Source of the DNA: Campylobacter sp.
GTDB lineage: Bacteria > Campylobacterota > Campylobacteria > Campylobacterales > Campylobacteraceae
Assembly: GCF_019423325.1 (NCBI RefSeq)
Contig: NZ_JAHZBQ010000001.1
Coordinates: 992,001-1,056,000, forward strand
Length of the DNA: 64,000 bases
Direction: 5' to 3'
In this document: positions 41,432 through 50,475 of the stretch, piece by piece
How positions within the stretch are numbered: the first letter of the stretch is position 1
Layout: each line of letters begins with the position of its first letter
Position numbers and translations under genes: made by a program
Notes under the pieces: model-generated
What the model was told of the DNA's origin: nothing
Database searches by the model: none
Seen by the model: the letters and a program-made list of their open reading frames with translations, nothing else

Positions 41432-42985
41432 TTATTTAGCTATCTCCACCGCGCGAAGCTCGCGTATGACATTAACCTTGATCTCGCCCGGGAATTGAAC
41501 CTTATCTTGGATATCCGAAGCGATCTCTTTAGCGACCAAAACCGCCTCATCGTCGTTCATGAGCTTGGCGTTTGCGATAACGCGGATTTCGCGACCTGCG
41601 TTGATCGCGTAGGCTTGCTTGACGCCCGTTTTACTCATCGCGATCGCCTCTATATCGCTAACGCGTTTTAGATAGCTTTCTAGTACCTCTCGTCTAGCGC
41701 CCGGGCGCGCAGCACTTAGCGCGTCTGCGGCACAGACTGCGGCGCTTTCCACGCTGGTAGCCTCCTCGTGGCCGTGGTGGGCGTAGATAGCGTTTATCAC
41801 CACGGGATGCTCTTTGTAGCGGCGGCAAACCTCGGCGCCCAGATCTACGTGCGAACCCTCGTACTCGTGAGTTAGCGCCTTGCCGATGTCGTGAAGTAGA
41901 CCCGCTCGCTTAGCTAGCTTTTGATCTCCGCCCGTTTCTGCGGCGATGATGCCCGCAAGATGTGCGACCTCAAGGCTGTGCGCAAGGGCATTCTGTCCGT
42001 AGCTCGCGCGAAATTTAAGCTTGCCGATGAGTTTTAAAATTTCGGGGTGAATTTTACTAAGACCTAGATCCATTACGATATTTTCGCCCTCTTCGGCAAT
42101 ACTAGCTTCAAATTCGTCGCTTACTTTTTTGTAGATGTCCTCGATACGCGCAGGCTGAATTCTGCCGTCCTCGATAAGAGTTTCGATGACGCGAACGGCG
42201 ATAGCGCGACGGTATAGATTGTGCGAGCTTACGATGATCGCATTGGGGGTATCGTCGATGATGACATCCACGCCCAAAGTCATCTCAAGCGCCTTTATGT
42301 TGCGCCCCTCCTTGCCGATGATGCGACCTTTAAGCTCGTCATTTTTGATATTTACGACGTTGATAAGTCGCTCGGCGGCAAACTCGCCAGCAAAGCGCGA
42401 CGTAGCCTGCGCCAAAATATAATTCGCCTTTTTTCGCGCCTCTTTTTTGGCTTCCTCTTCATATTTTCGCACGATGTGAGCGATGTCGGTGCGGCTTTGC
42501 TCCTCGACCTTCTTAAGCACCTGCGCGCGCGCCTCGTCCTGCGTAAAGCCCGCCACGCGCTCCAAAACCTTAAGCGCTTCGGCTAGCTTCTCTTCATAGC
42601 TTTTCTTTAAATTTGAGCCCTCTTCGTAGAGGAATTTCGCCTCTTTTTTGGCGCTTTCGAGCTCTTTTTTGCTGTCTTTTAAAATCTCTTGCTCGGTTAG
42701 AAGCGCGTGCTCCTTTTTGCCGAGCTCGTCAAATTTAACGTTAAATTCTTTCTGCAGTTTGCTTGCCTTATCTTCGTATTTTTTCCTAGCTTCAAACTCA
42801 GCTTCCTGCACCGAAATTTTAGAATTTCGCAAGATGCCCTCGGCTTCAAATTCTATAGCTTTGGCTTTAGCTTTAGCTTGTTCTACGAAAAAATCGTAAT
42901 TGGCGTTATTGATCTTTCTAGCTACTAAGTATCCTATGCCAGCGCCCACCGCAAGAGCGCACAAGGCGATTAAAATCTCTATCAT
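41432..42985 (-). CDS. rny: Ribonuclease Y
   Basis: Membrane-bound endoribonuclease that starts mRNA decay. 517 residues: an N-terminal helix (IEILIALCALAVGAGIGYLV), a long coiled coil to ~residue 190 (many Glu/Lys/Ala heptads), a KH RNA-binding domain with GRIIGKEGRNIKALE, and the HD phosphodiesterase domain with LLHDIGKA and HHGHEEA. The length matches the family. GAGGAAAG precedes the ATG, which lies inside the end of the cyclo-ligase gene (68-base overlap). Confidence 0.95.
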   Translation of the reverse strand: MIEILIALCALAVGAGIGYLVARKINNANYDFFVEQAKAKAKAIEFEAEGILRNSKISVQEAEFEARKKYEDKASKLQKEFNVKFDELGKKEHALLTEQEILKDSKKELESAKKEAKFLYEEGSNLKKSYEEKLAEALKVLERVAGFTQDEARAQVLKKVEEQSRTDIAHIVRKYEEEAKKEARKKANYILAQATSRFAGEFAAERLINVVNIKNDELKGRIIGKEGRNIKALEMTLGVDVIIDDTPNAIIVSSHNLYRRAIAVRVIETLIEDGRIQPARIEDIYKKVSDEFEASIAEEGENIVMDLGLSKIHPEILKLIGKLKFRASYGQNALAHSLEVAHLAGIIAAETGGDQKLAKRAGLLHDIGKALTHEYEGSHVDLGAEVCRRYKEHPVVINAIYAHHGHEEATSVESAAVCAADALSAARPGARREVLESYLKRVSDIEAIAMSKTGVKQAYAINAGREIRVIANAKLMNDDEAVLVAKEIASDIQDKVQFPGEIKVNVIRELRAVEIAK

Positions 42986-43535
42986 ACTTTCCTCTTTTTA
43001 GGTAATTTTGGCTCGGAGTTATGTAAAAATCGCCCTTTACGTCGTGATCAAGCGATAAAATTTCGCTGCAAAAGCAGTCTTTTATACTCACGAACGCGAT
43101 TGCGGGCTTAAGCTTCAGACCTGAAAAAAACATATCGTAAAATCCTTTCCCATGTCCTATTCTAGCCATTGCGCCATCCACTCCGATAGCTGGAACCACG
43201 GCTAGATCGACCTTTTTAAAATATCCGTTTTGTGGAAGCGTCTGCCGCAGCCCAAAGCGTGAAATTTTAAAAGGTTGGCGCAATCTTACCATTTTTAAGC
43301 TAATATCCACCATAAACGGAACGTAAAATTCGCAGCTTTTTGATAGCTTTTTTCTTAAAATCAAAACGTTCGGCTCGTAGCTCATCGGCAAAAATATCAA
43401 AATTTTACGCGCTTTTAAAAATTTTATCAGCTGCTCCAGCCGCCATAAAAGTGCGTAATGCTCGCATCTAGCCGCGCGCGCGGCGTGAGATTTTAGACGC
43501 GATTTGCAAATTGCTCTAAATTCATTCTTTTGCAT
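42918..43535 (-). CDS. 5-formyltetrahydrofolate cyclo-ligase family protein
   Basis: Converts 5-formyl-THF to 5,10-methenyl-THF using ATP. 205 residues, with the family motif ARIGHGKGFYDMFF (usually GxGxGYYD), VPAIGVDG and the N-terminal basic helix. The C-terminal ~25 residues after DFYITPSQN run into the rny gene, a longer overlap than usual, so the tail may be a read-through extension. It sits directly upstream of rny, a common Campylobacter arrangement. Confidence 0.82.
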   Translation of the reverse strand: MQKNEFRAICKSRLKSHAARAARCEHYALLWRLEQLIKFLKARKILIFLPMSYEPNVLILRKKLSKSCEFYVPFMVDISLKMVRLRQPFKISRFGLRQTLPQNGYFKKVDLAVVPAIGVDGAMARIGHGKGFYDMFFSGLKLKPAIAFVSIKDCFCSEILSLDHDVKGDFYITPSQNYLKRGKYDRDFNRLVRSCGGRWHRILSS

Positions 43536-43615
43536 GGCTTAAGCCTTTTATAAAATTTTAACGCTTATTTTAGCTAGTTTTTGTATAATCTTGCGATTAA
43601 ATTTTAAGGTTTATT

Positions 43616-44197
43616 ATGAAATTTCGTTTTTTTCTAGCGCTTTTTACGGCTGTTTTGTTTCTTGCGGGTTGCGGCGATGATGAGGATAAAAAATCAAGCG
43701 ATACCCCGACCGAGGCCAACGCCACGCAGCTGCAGTCAGAAACCGAAGCCGTAATCCAAGTCGATTATACCGCTCCTTTTACACTTCAGCTAAGTAACGG
43801 CAAAATTTTAAATATGCAAAAGACAAAGCAAGGCTTTCGAATCGATAATAACTCCACCGCGACGCTATTTGCATTTTTTACGCCGTGGTGCGACGCCTGC
43901 GCCGTGCAGGTAAGCGCACTAAATGCCGCCAAACAAGCCTACTCCGGCAAGCTTGATATCATCGGCGTGATGATCGGTGATGCAAATTTAGACGATGCAA
44001 AAAATTATGCAAGCGCACACGAAGTAAATTACGCGATCGCTTACGGCGAAGGGACGGACTTTTTTACAAAGGCGCTAGGCGGCATAAACGAAGTGCCGTA
44101 TATAGCGATATACGACGAAAAGGGCGAGTTTAGCGCGCAATATTTCGGGCTGATGCCGGAAGAAATTTTAATGACCGAATTGGAGAAAATTTTCTGA
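43616..44197 (+). CDS. Thioredoxin-like (TlpA/ResA-type) lipoprotein with N-glycosylation sequons
   Basis: A 193-residue lipoprotein with lipobox FLAGC (Cys 19), an acidic Ser/Thr-rich stalk, and a thioredoxin fold with active site TPWCDAC (Cys 92 and 95) and cis-Pro in NEVPYI. It likely reduces or isomerises disulfides in the periplasm, for example in cytochrome maturation. Two sites fit the PglB sequon D/E-X-N-X-S/T: EANAT at 33-37 in the stalk and DNNST at 77-81. The stop overlaps the ftsY start in TGATG. Confidence 0.88.
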   Translation: MKFRFFLALFTAVLFLAGCGDDEDKKSSDTPTEANATQLQSETEAVIQVDYTAPFTLQLSNGKILNMQKTKQGFRIDNNSTATLFAFFTPWCDACAVQVSALNAAKQAYSGKLDIIGVMIGDANLDDAKNYASAHEVNYAIAYGEGTDFFTKALGGINEVPYIAIYDEKGEFSAQYFGLMPEEILMTELEKIF

Positions 44198-45060
44198 TGT
44201 TCGAATTTTTTAAAAAAGGGCTTAGCAAGACCATAGGCGCGATGCGAGGTGCAAAGGGCGAAGATAAAATTTCAAAAGAAATTTTAGAAGAGATACTGCT
44301 TGAAGCCGACGTAGGCTACGAGCTCGTGGAGGAAATTTTAGAAAAACTGCCCGCAAAAAAGCTGGTCGCAAAAGACGATCTTAAGGGCATTTTGAAGAGC
44401 TACTTCGATTACGAAATCGCTAAACCCGCGAATGAGAAGCCCTTCGTAGAGCTTATCATTGGCGTAAACGGCGCGGGCAAAACTACGACAACCGCAAAGC
44501 TTGCAAATTTATATAAAAATAGTGGCCAAAGCGTGATTTTAGGCGCATGCGACACCTTTCGCGCGGGTGCGGTCGAGCAATTAAAAAAATGGGCGCAGAT
44601 TCTAAATTTACCGATCGTAGCGACCGCGCAGGGGCACGACCCTGCTGCCGTGGCGTTTGACACCGTAAGCTCGGCAAGTGCCAAAAACATCGATCGCGTC
44701 CTGATCGACACCGCTGGACGCCTGCAAAACCAGAAAAATTTAGCCGCAGAGTTAGAGAAGATCGTGCGCATCTGCGACCGTGCAAAAAGCGGCGCACCGC
44801 ACCGAAAGATCATCGTTCTAGACGCCACTCAGGGCAATCATAGCGTCGCGCAAGCCAGGGCGTTCAATGAGATCGTAAGGCTCGACGGCATCATCATCAC
44901 GAAGCTCGACGGCACGCCCAAAGGCGGCGCACTTTTCGCCATAGCGCGCGAGCTTCGGCTACCGATACTTTTCGTCGGCGTGGGCGAGCGGATGGAGGAT
45001 TTGGCGGAATTTAACTCGGATGAGTTCGTAGAGACGCTTGTGGAGGGAATTTACGCCTAA
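44197..45060 (+). CDS. ftsY: Signal recognition particle receptor FtsY
   Basis: SRP-receptor GTPase that docks ribosome-nascent chain complexes at the inner membrane. At 287 residues it is the short form (N and G domains, almost no acidic A domain) typical of Campylobacter. G motifs: GVNGAGKTTTTAKLA, DTFRAGAVEQLK, LIDTAGRLQ, TKLDGTPKGGALF and the closing GVGERMEDL. It is coupled to the thioredoxin-like lipoprotein by a 1-base overlap. Confidence 0.96.
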   Translation: MFEFFKKGLSKTIGAMRGAKGEDKISKEILEEILLEADVGYELVEEILEKLPAKKLVAKDDLKGILKSYFDYEIAKPANEKPFVELIIGVNGAGKTTTTAKLANLYKNSGQSVILGACDTFRAGAVEQLKKWAQILNLPIVATAQGHDPAAVAFDTVSSASAKNIDRVLIDTAGRLQNQKNLAAELEKIVRICDRAKSGAPHRKIIVLDATQGNHSVAQARAFNEIVRLDGIIITKLDGTPKGGALFAIARELRLPILFVGVGERMEDLAEFNSDEFVETLVEGIYA

Positions 45061-45291
45061 GCCTCGCGCCTGCTTAAATTTACATATTCTCGCCGAACAA
45101 GCTTAAATTTTACGCGCCGAAATGCTCGGCAAATTTTGTCGCTTTATTATCTTAGAATAAATTTTACTTAGAATTTTACGATTTTCGTTTAGGATTTTGC
45201 AAAATTCTCGCTCACCGCATAAAAACGCGCTCGCCGCGTCCATTCGCACCAAAACACGTAAAATCCCGCCGCCATCAACAAAGCAGCGCGC

Positions 45292-45744
45292 TTATAAGAA
45301 TTCCTCAATGATTTCGAGCTGTTTAAATTTCACGGTTATCCTCTGTCCGCTCGCAAAGATAAAATCATACTCGCAAACGCCTCCCCGCTTTAGCGAAAAT
45401 TGATGAACTATCAGATCGTTATTTTTAAAGCTCTTGTCGTCCGTTTTAAAGCGGACGGCTAGGACGTTTTTGAAAACAAATTTAAAATTTCTATCTCGGT
45501 AGGACGATAAAAATTTCATCGTTAATTTATCTTCGTTTTTTAAAATAGCGAATTTGAATTCAGTCAAAACGGCGTCGTGAAGGGTTTCTTTCGTACTGAA
45601 CAGATACCTTTTCGGATCCAATACAAACTGCCTGATAGGCTTTGCTATTTCGTTTTCATTCTTGCGAAGCGACTTAAAATAATCGTCAAAATACCAGATA
45701 TTGCCCCTTCTTTTTATTTTTGCCGTGATCATCCGTCCATCCAT
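45292..45744 (-). CDS. Hypothetical protein
   Basis: A 150-residue soluble protein, basic and beta-strand-rich, with no signal, membrane segment or Cys cluster. A Phe/Asp-rich N-terminus (GNIWYFDDYF) and C-terminal strands GVCEYDFIFASGQRITVKF stand out. It has no clear ribosome site; MDGRM at 45744 or the second Met at 45732 may be the start. The composition is more AT-rich than the flanks. The 45061-45291 spacer upstream of its stop holds no gene. Confidence 0.55.
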   Translation of the reverse strand: MDGRMITAKIKRRGNIWYFDDYFKSLRKNENEIAKPIRQFVLDPKRYLFSTKETLHDAVLTEFKFAILKNEDKLTMKFLSSYRDRNFKFVFKNVLAVRFKTDDKSFKNNDLIVHQFSLKRGGVCEYDFIFASGQRITVKFKQLEIIEEFL

Positions 45745-45768
45745 TTGCGTGTTTTTCTTAAATTTTAC

Positions 45769-47388
45769 TCACGTGCACTGCATGAAAAACCCGCTCACCC
45801 GCGTCCGCTCACACCAAAACACATATAAAATCCCGCCGCTGCCAAAATATACCTCGCCGCCTTGCTCGCAGCTTGGAAGCTCGCTGTCAAGCTGCATCAA
45901 AAACTCCATCTTTTCGCCGCATATCGGACACGTCGGCAACAAGGCGCCCTGTATCCACGAAGGCTCGCCGCCGATGCGCGCGAGGTTTTGCCTGCTGTTT
46001 GACATCCCCCAGTCCTGAGCCGTCCAGCGCGCCGGCGTGGGCGCAAGTACTACTTCGCACTCCTTTATCGGTTCGTCAAATGCGTATTCCACCTGCGTCC
46101 TTTCGCCGATACGTCGCGGCATACCCTGCGCGTCGTGCTGGTAAAAGACTACCTCGCCCTCGTTTATCTCTCTAACATGCGCGGCTAGGATTAGGCTGGG
46201 CAGCGAGCGCACGGGCAAGTCATGGGGTAGCGGATCAAGCGTGATGAGATGAAATAGCGGATTTTGCGCATCGCCGTCCGCCTCGTCCAAAACCCCGCCT
46301 AGCTTATATCTCGCCTCGCCGCCCTCAAGCCGCCAGGTCAGATGGTACTTCGCCAGATGCGCCGCGTAGGGCGCGCCGAAATAGCCGCGCGGAAAGATTA
46401 TGTGATACGCGCGCTGGCCGCAGTATCTTTTGAGCCTGAATTTCTCGCCGCCAAAGCTTATTTCATCGTTCGGCGCTTTTTGTGATTTATCGGAATCAGA
46501 TTCGTTTGAGTTAAATTTAGAGTCATATTCGACTGCGCCCGCTTTGAAATTTTCGCTCGCTTGAGCTTGCTTGGCGCCGCCGCATTCGTCCGCATCCATT
46601 TTTAAAATTTCATCCGCTGCCGCTTGCGTCGCGCCGTCTGCGTCAAATTTAGTCCGCTCAAAAGTAAATCCCACGACCTCCAGCCAGTAGCCTATATACT
46701 CGAGCAAATCGCACGGGCGATCGAAAAAATCCTCCGCAAGCGCTAACTCGCAGGCAAATTTTACGTTTCGCGGATCGCGGGTTTGCAGCAGGCAGCTAAA
46801 AATTTTTTGCTTATCGTCTTTGCTCGTCTGCGGATCCGCAAGCCTCTCGCGCCAGATTTGCGAGCTTTCGTAACTAAGCCCGCGCCACGGATACTCCGCG
46901 TAATACGCGCTCTCGTTCGGCTGCAATTTAAAAAGCTCGCCAAGATACGGGTGCAAAAGCGGCGCGAACTCGAGACTTGCTGCTGCGATGACCTCTTCGG
47001 CGTTTTTCCAGCGCGCGCTCTTTTCATCTCTGCCGCGTTGCCGTACACTTTTGCCTGCGCTTTCGTCTGCCCGCGCCGAGCGTGCATTCTCTCCCATCTG
47101 TGCCGCGCTTTCGTCCTGCTTCGTTTCGCGCTCCTCTGCCGCCTCCTCGCGCAAAATTTCAACCGCCGTAGCGATCAAAGCTTTAAAATCCTCCTCGCCC
47201 ACATAGCCCATAGCGTCCTTTAGCAGCGTGCGGCCGTCCCTCCGCCCGCACAGCAAGCTATCCGCTAGCGTAAAATACGCCGCCGCATCACCTTGCAGCC
47301 GCCAAAACTGCTCGTATAAATTAGGCATACTAAAGCCGTCGCGTTCGAAATCTCGCGCCAGATTTAGCGCCTCATCCCGCTTATCCAT
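45769..47388 (-). CDS. DUF1963-like protein with two low-complexity insertions
   Basis: A 539-residue soluble protein. The C-terminal third resembles the DUF1963 (YwqG) group: LARIGGEPSWIQGALLPTCP, a CPICGEKMEFLMQLDSELP zinc-ribbon-like segment, VYFGSGGILYVFWC. The N-terminal half is helical and unrecognised. Two segments unlike the rest, ~93-135 (Glu/Ala/Arg/Ser) and ~245-310 (Asp/Ala/Ser/Asn, KFNSNESDSDKSQ), are charged low-complexity insertions, less repetitive than those in PglB. Function unknown; related domains occur among immunity-type proteins. Confidence 0.65.
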   Translation of the reverse strand: MDKRDEALNLARDFERDGFSMPNLYEQFWRLQGDAAAYFTLADSLLCGRRDGRTLLKDAMGYVGEEDFKALIATAVEILREEAAEERETKQDESAAQMGENARSARADESAGKSVRQRGRDEKSARWKNAEEVIAAASLEFAPLLHPYLGELFKLQPNESAYYAEYPWRGLSYESSQIWRERLADPQTSKDDKQKIFSCLLQTRDPRNVKFACELALAEDFFDRPCDLLEYIGYWLEVVGFTFERTKFDADGATQAAADEILKMDADECGGAKQAQASENFKAGAVEYDSKFNSNESDSDKSQKAPNDEISFGGEKFRLKRYCGQRAYHIIFPRGYFGAPYAAHLAKYHLTWRLEGGEARYKLGGVLDEADGDAQNPLFHLITLDPLPHDLPVRSLPSLILAAHVREINEGEVVFYQHDAQGMPRRIGERTQVEYAFDEPIKECEVVLAPTPARWTAQDWGMSNSRQNLARIGGEPSWIQGALLPTCPICGEKMEFLMQLDSELPSCEQGGEVYFGSGGILYVFWCERTRVSGFFMQCT

Positions 47389-47530
47389 CTTATTTCCTTT
47401 TGCGATTTTATTTTGATAATTTTATCGTAAATTTAAGTTAAATTTTGAAGGCGGCTTAATTTTATATCTCAAAATTCTATAGAAAAATATGAGAGATTAA
47501 ATTCGATGGCGAATTAAAATTTAGAAGCGT

Positions 47531-47552
47531 GCCGAGCTCCGTAGAGCCCGGC
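47531..47552 (-). terminator. Stem-loop downstream of brnQ
   Basis: A 9-bp stem with one mismatch (GCCGAGCTC and GAGCCCGGC) and a 4-base loop, 25 bases past the brnQ stop. On the minus strand it is followed by ACGCTTCTAAATTTT. A probable terminator with a weak T tract. Confidence 0.5.
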
Positions 47553-47576
47553 TAAATTTTAAAATAGCTCTTAAAT

Positions 47577-48908
47577 TTAGAAGCTATCGTCTCTTTTTTC
47601 AAAGATTAGATGCAGCACGTAGGTCACGGCGAAGGTCACGGTGCTAGGCACGATCCAGCCGAGCATCGAGTCGTAAAACGGCATTTTCTTTACGATAAAC
47701 GTAACAAGCGGCACAGAAATCCCCAAAATATCAAGCCCATTTATGACGCCCTCGACTACGCAGACATAGACGCAGGCGCGGTAAATCAGCTTGCTTGAAT
47801 CGATCCATGGATTTATGAGCGAGAGGATTATCAGCATGATCGAGATCGGATAAATAGCGACGAGCACGGGGATGGAGCCCTTGATGATGGTCGTAAGGCC
47901 GAAATTTGCAACTCCAAAGCCGATCACGCACCAAGCGATCGCCCAGGTTTTATATTTGATCTTGCCTTTCGTAAGCTCCTCGAAGTATTCGCTAGCCGAG
48001 CTTATAAGACCCAGCGTCGTGGTGATGCAGGCTAGGAAAAACGCACTGCCTAGGATCACGACGCCAATTCTTCCGAAATAATGATCGCTTACTCGCGACA
48101 GAAGCTCCGCTCCGTTGATATTCGGCGTATCTTTGAAAAGCTCCGCGGAGGTCGCGCCCAGATAGCCCAGCATAAAATATATCGTCATCAGTATGACGCC
48201 CGACATCATTCCTGCTTTTATCGTGGAGGTTACAAGGTGCTTTTCGTCGCTCACGCCGGTTGCTTTAATAGCGTTAATTACGATGATTCCGAATGCCAGC
48301 GATGCAAGCGCATCCATCGTCTGATAGCCCTCTACGAAGCCCTTTGCTGCGGCATGATCGACATACTCTCCGCTAGGAGCGATGAAGCTTCCGATCGGAA
48401 ATAAAAATCCCGCGCCGAAAAGCAGCAAAATAAGCGCCAAAAGTATCGGCGTGAGATATTTTCCGAGCAGATCGACGAGCTTTGAAGGGTTCATACAGAT
48501 GTAATAGTTCAGCACAAAATATGCCGCAGAATAAACAAATAGCCAAATTTGAAGACGCTCTTCCGCAACAAAAGGCTTAATCGCGATGTCAAAAGGCATA
48601 TTCGCCGCGCGCGGTATCGCAAAAAGCGGCCCGATCGTAAGATATAAAAGCGCGGTAAAAACGATCGCAAACACCGGATCTATGCGGCGCACCAGGCTCT
48701 GAAGCCCCTTAGCGCGCGCAATGCCTGCGACGCCGAGTACCGGCAGAAGCACCGCCGTAGCGCAAAAAAACATTATCGCGATATAAAAATTCTGTCCGGA
48801 ATCCTTGCCTAAGCCCGGCGGAAAAATAAAATTTCCCGCACCGAAAAACATCGCAAACAGCGTAAGCGATATCGTTAAAAACTGGCTTCTACTAAGCTTG
48901 CCCTTCAT
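47577..48908 (-). CDS. brnQ: Branched-chain amino acid:cation symporter
   Basis: LIVCS-family uptake of leucine, isoleucine and valine driven by sodium or protons. 443 residues, about 12 membrane helices. Family pattern: LTISLTLFAMFFGAGNFIFP at the N-terminus, TIGPLFAIPRAA, LAFGIIVINAIKATG. AAGGAAGG precedes the ATG. It is a monocistronic gene with its own terminator. Together with leuA it indicates both uptake and synthesis of branched-chain amino acids. Confidence 0.93.
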   Translation of the reverse strand: MKGKLSRSQFLTISLTLFAMFFGAGNFIFPPGLGKDSGQNFYIAIMFFCATAVLLPVLGVAGIARAKGLQSLVRRIDPVFAIVFTALLYLTIGPLFAIPRAANMPFDIAIKPFVAEERLQIWLFVYSAAYFVLNYYICMNPSKLVDLLGKYLTPILLALILLLFGAGFLFPIGSFIAPSGEYVDHAAAKGFVEGYQTMDALASLAFGIIVINAIKATGVSDEKHLVTSTIKAGMMSGVILMTIYFMLGYLGATSAELFKDTPNINGAELLSRVSDHYFGRIGVVILGSAFFLACITTTLGLISSASEYFEELTKGKIKYKTWAIAWCVIGFGVANFGLTTIIKGSIPVLVAIYPISIMLIILSLINPWIDSSKLIYRACVYVCVVEGVINGLDILGISVPLVTFIVKKMPFYDSMLGWIVPSTVTFAVTYVLHLIFEKRDDSF

Positions 48909-49119
48909 CTTAAAACCTTCCTTGCTGGATTTGAAACTTATATTGTAGTTACAAATGTTTAAAACATATTTAAATTTAGCCGAAATTTAGCTAAAAATTA
49001 GCTTTTTTACGATTTTTTGGTGGACACGCAGCGCACGAGGCGGCTAAAATTTCAAAAATTTTAAGTATAATTTCGCAAAATTCAAGGCTAAATTTAGACA
49101 AAATGAGCGAGGGATAAAG

Positions 49120-50469
49120 ATGGCGAAGATTAAAACTACGATTTTTGAGTGCCAGCACTGCGGCAATCAGCAAAGCAGATGGCTCGGCAGATGCCCCGAC
49201 TGCGGTGCATTCGATAGCTTCGTCGAGCTCAAGCCCGCCCAGATCAAAGCGCTAAAAGAGATCGAGGGCGAGCTTGCCCGCACCTCGTCCGCAAGCGCCA
49301 AAGCGATCAGCGAGATACAGATCGAGCAAATTTCGCGTATCGACACCAAGGATAGCGAGCTAAATTTAGTCCTCGGAGGCGGCGTCGTGGAGGGCTCACT
49401 CGTGCTAATCGGCGGCAGCCCCGGCATCGGGAAATCCACGCTGCTGCTTAAGATCGCGGCAAATTTAGCAAGCGGCGGCCGCGCAGTGCTTTACGTAAGC
49501 GGCGAGGAGAGCGCCAGCCAGATCAAAATGCGTGCGCAGCGGCTGGGCGCGATAAGCGAGCAGCTATTTTTGCTCACCGAGATAGATCTAAGCGCCGTGC
49601 TTGAAGAGGTGGAGCGCAGGGATTATAAGTTTATCGTCATCGACAGCATCCAGACGCTTTTTAGCGACAAGGCCCCCTCTGCGCCTGGCTCGATCACGCA
49701 GGTGCGCGAGATCACGTTTGAGCTGATGCGACTTGCCAAGGCGCGCGGGATTTCGATCTTCATCATAGGTCACATCACCAAAGAGGGCTCGATCGCGGGC
49801 CCGCGCATACTAGAGCATATGGTGGACGTGGTGCTGTATTTCGAGGGCGATGCGAGCAAACAGCTTAGAATTTTGCGCGGTTTTAAAAACCGCTTCGGAG
49901 CTACGAGCGAGGTGGGGATTTTCGAGATGGGACCGCACGGGCTCGTAAGCGCCAAGGACGTCGCGAGTAAATTTTTCACGCGCGGCAAGGCGGTAAGCGG
50001 CTCGGCGATCACGATCACGATGGAGGGTACGCGCGCGCTCGTCGTGGAGATCCAAGCGCTCGTGTGCGAGAGCGGCTATCCGAAGCGCAGCGCTACGGGC
50101 TTTGATAAAAACCGCCTCGATATGCTTCTGGCGCTGCTTGATCGCAAGCTTGAGATCGGGCTTGGCGGATACGACGTCTTCGTAAACGTAAGCGGCGGCG
50201 TAAAGATCACCGAAACGGCGTGCGATCTAGCCGTCGTCGCGGCGATCGTAAGCAGCTTCAAAAACCGCCCTATCAGCAAAGAGAGCGTCTTCATCGGCGA
50301 GGTGAGCCTAAACGGCGAGATCAGAGAGATCTTTAACCTCGATGCGCGCCTGAAGGAAGCTGCGATGCAGAAATTTAAAAACGCGATCGTCCCGATGAAG
50401 CCGCAAAACGCGCAGGGGCTTAAAATTTTTCACGCCACGGAGATCACGCAAATTTTAGATTGGATGTGA
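49120..50469 (+). CDS. radA: DNA repair protein RadA
   Basis: RecA-like branch-migration helicase used in recombination and, in several bacteria, natural transformation. 449 residues: zinc ribbon CQHCGN and CPDCGAF, Walker A GGSPGIGKSTLL, Walker B KFIVIDSIQTL, the RadA KNRFG motif (GFKNRFGATSEVG), and a C-terminal Lon-like domain (GLGGYDVFVNVSGGVKITE). Length is normal. GAGGGA lies upstream of the ATG. It appears to lead a three-gene transcript with two membrane genes. Confidence 0.96.
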   Translation: MAKIKTTIFECQHCGNQQSRWLGRCPDCGAFDSFVELKPAQIKALKEIEGELARTSSASAKAISEIQIEQISRIDTKDSELNLVLGGGVVEGSLVLIGGSPGIGKSTLLLKIAANLASGGRAVLYVSGEESASQIKMRAQRLGAISEQLFLLTEIDLSAVLEEVERRDYKFIVIDSIQTLFSDKAPSAPGSITQVREITFELMRLAKARGISIFIIGHITKEGSIAGPRILEHMVDVVLYFEGDASKQLRILRGFKNRFGATSEVGIFEMGPHGLVSAKDVASKFFTRGKAVSGSAITITMEGTRALVVEIQALVCESGYPKRSATGFDKNRLDMLLALLDRKLEIGLGGYDVFVNVSGGVKITETACDLAVVAAIVSSFKNRPISKESVFIGEVSLNGEIREIFNLDARLKEAAMQKFKNAIVPMKPQNAQGLKIFHATEITQILDWM

Positions 50470-50475
50470 AATATA

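Noticed and set aside
46761..47223. Long overlapping frames on both strands inside the DUF1963-like gene
   Set aside because: They are shadows of a GC-rich coding region; composition is Arg/Ala/Ser-rich without motifs.
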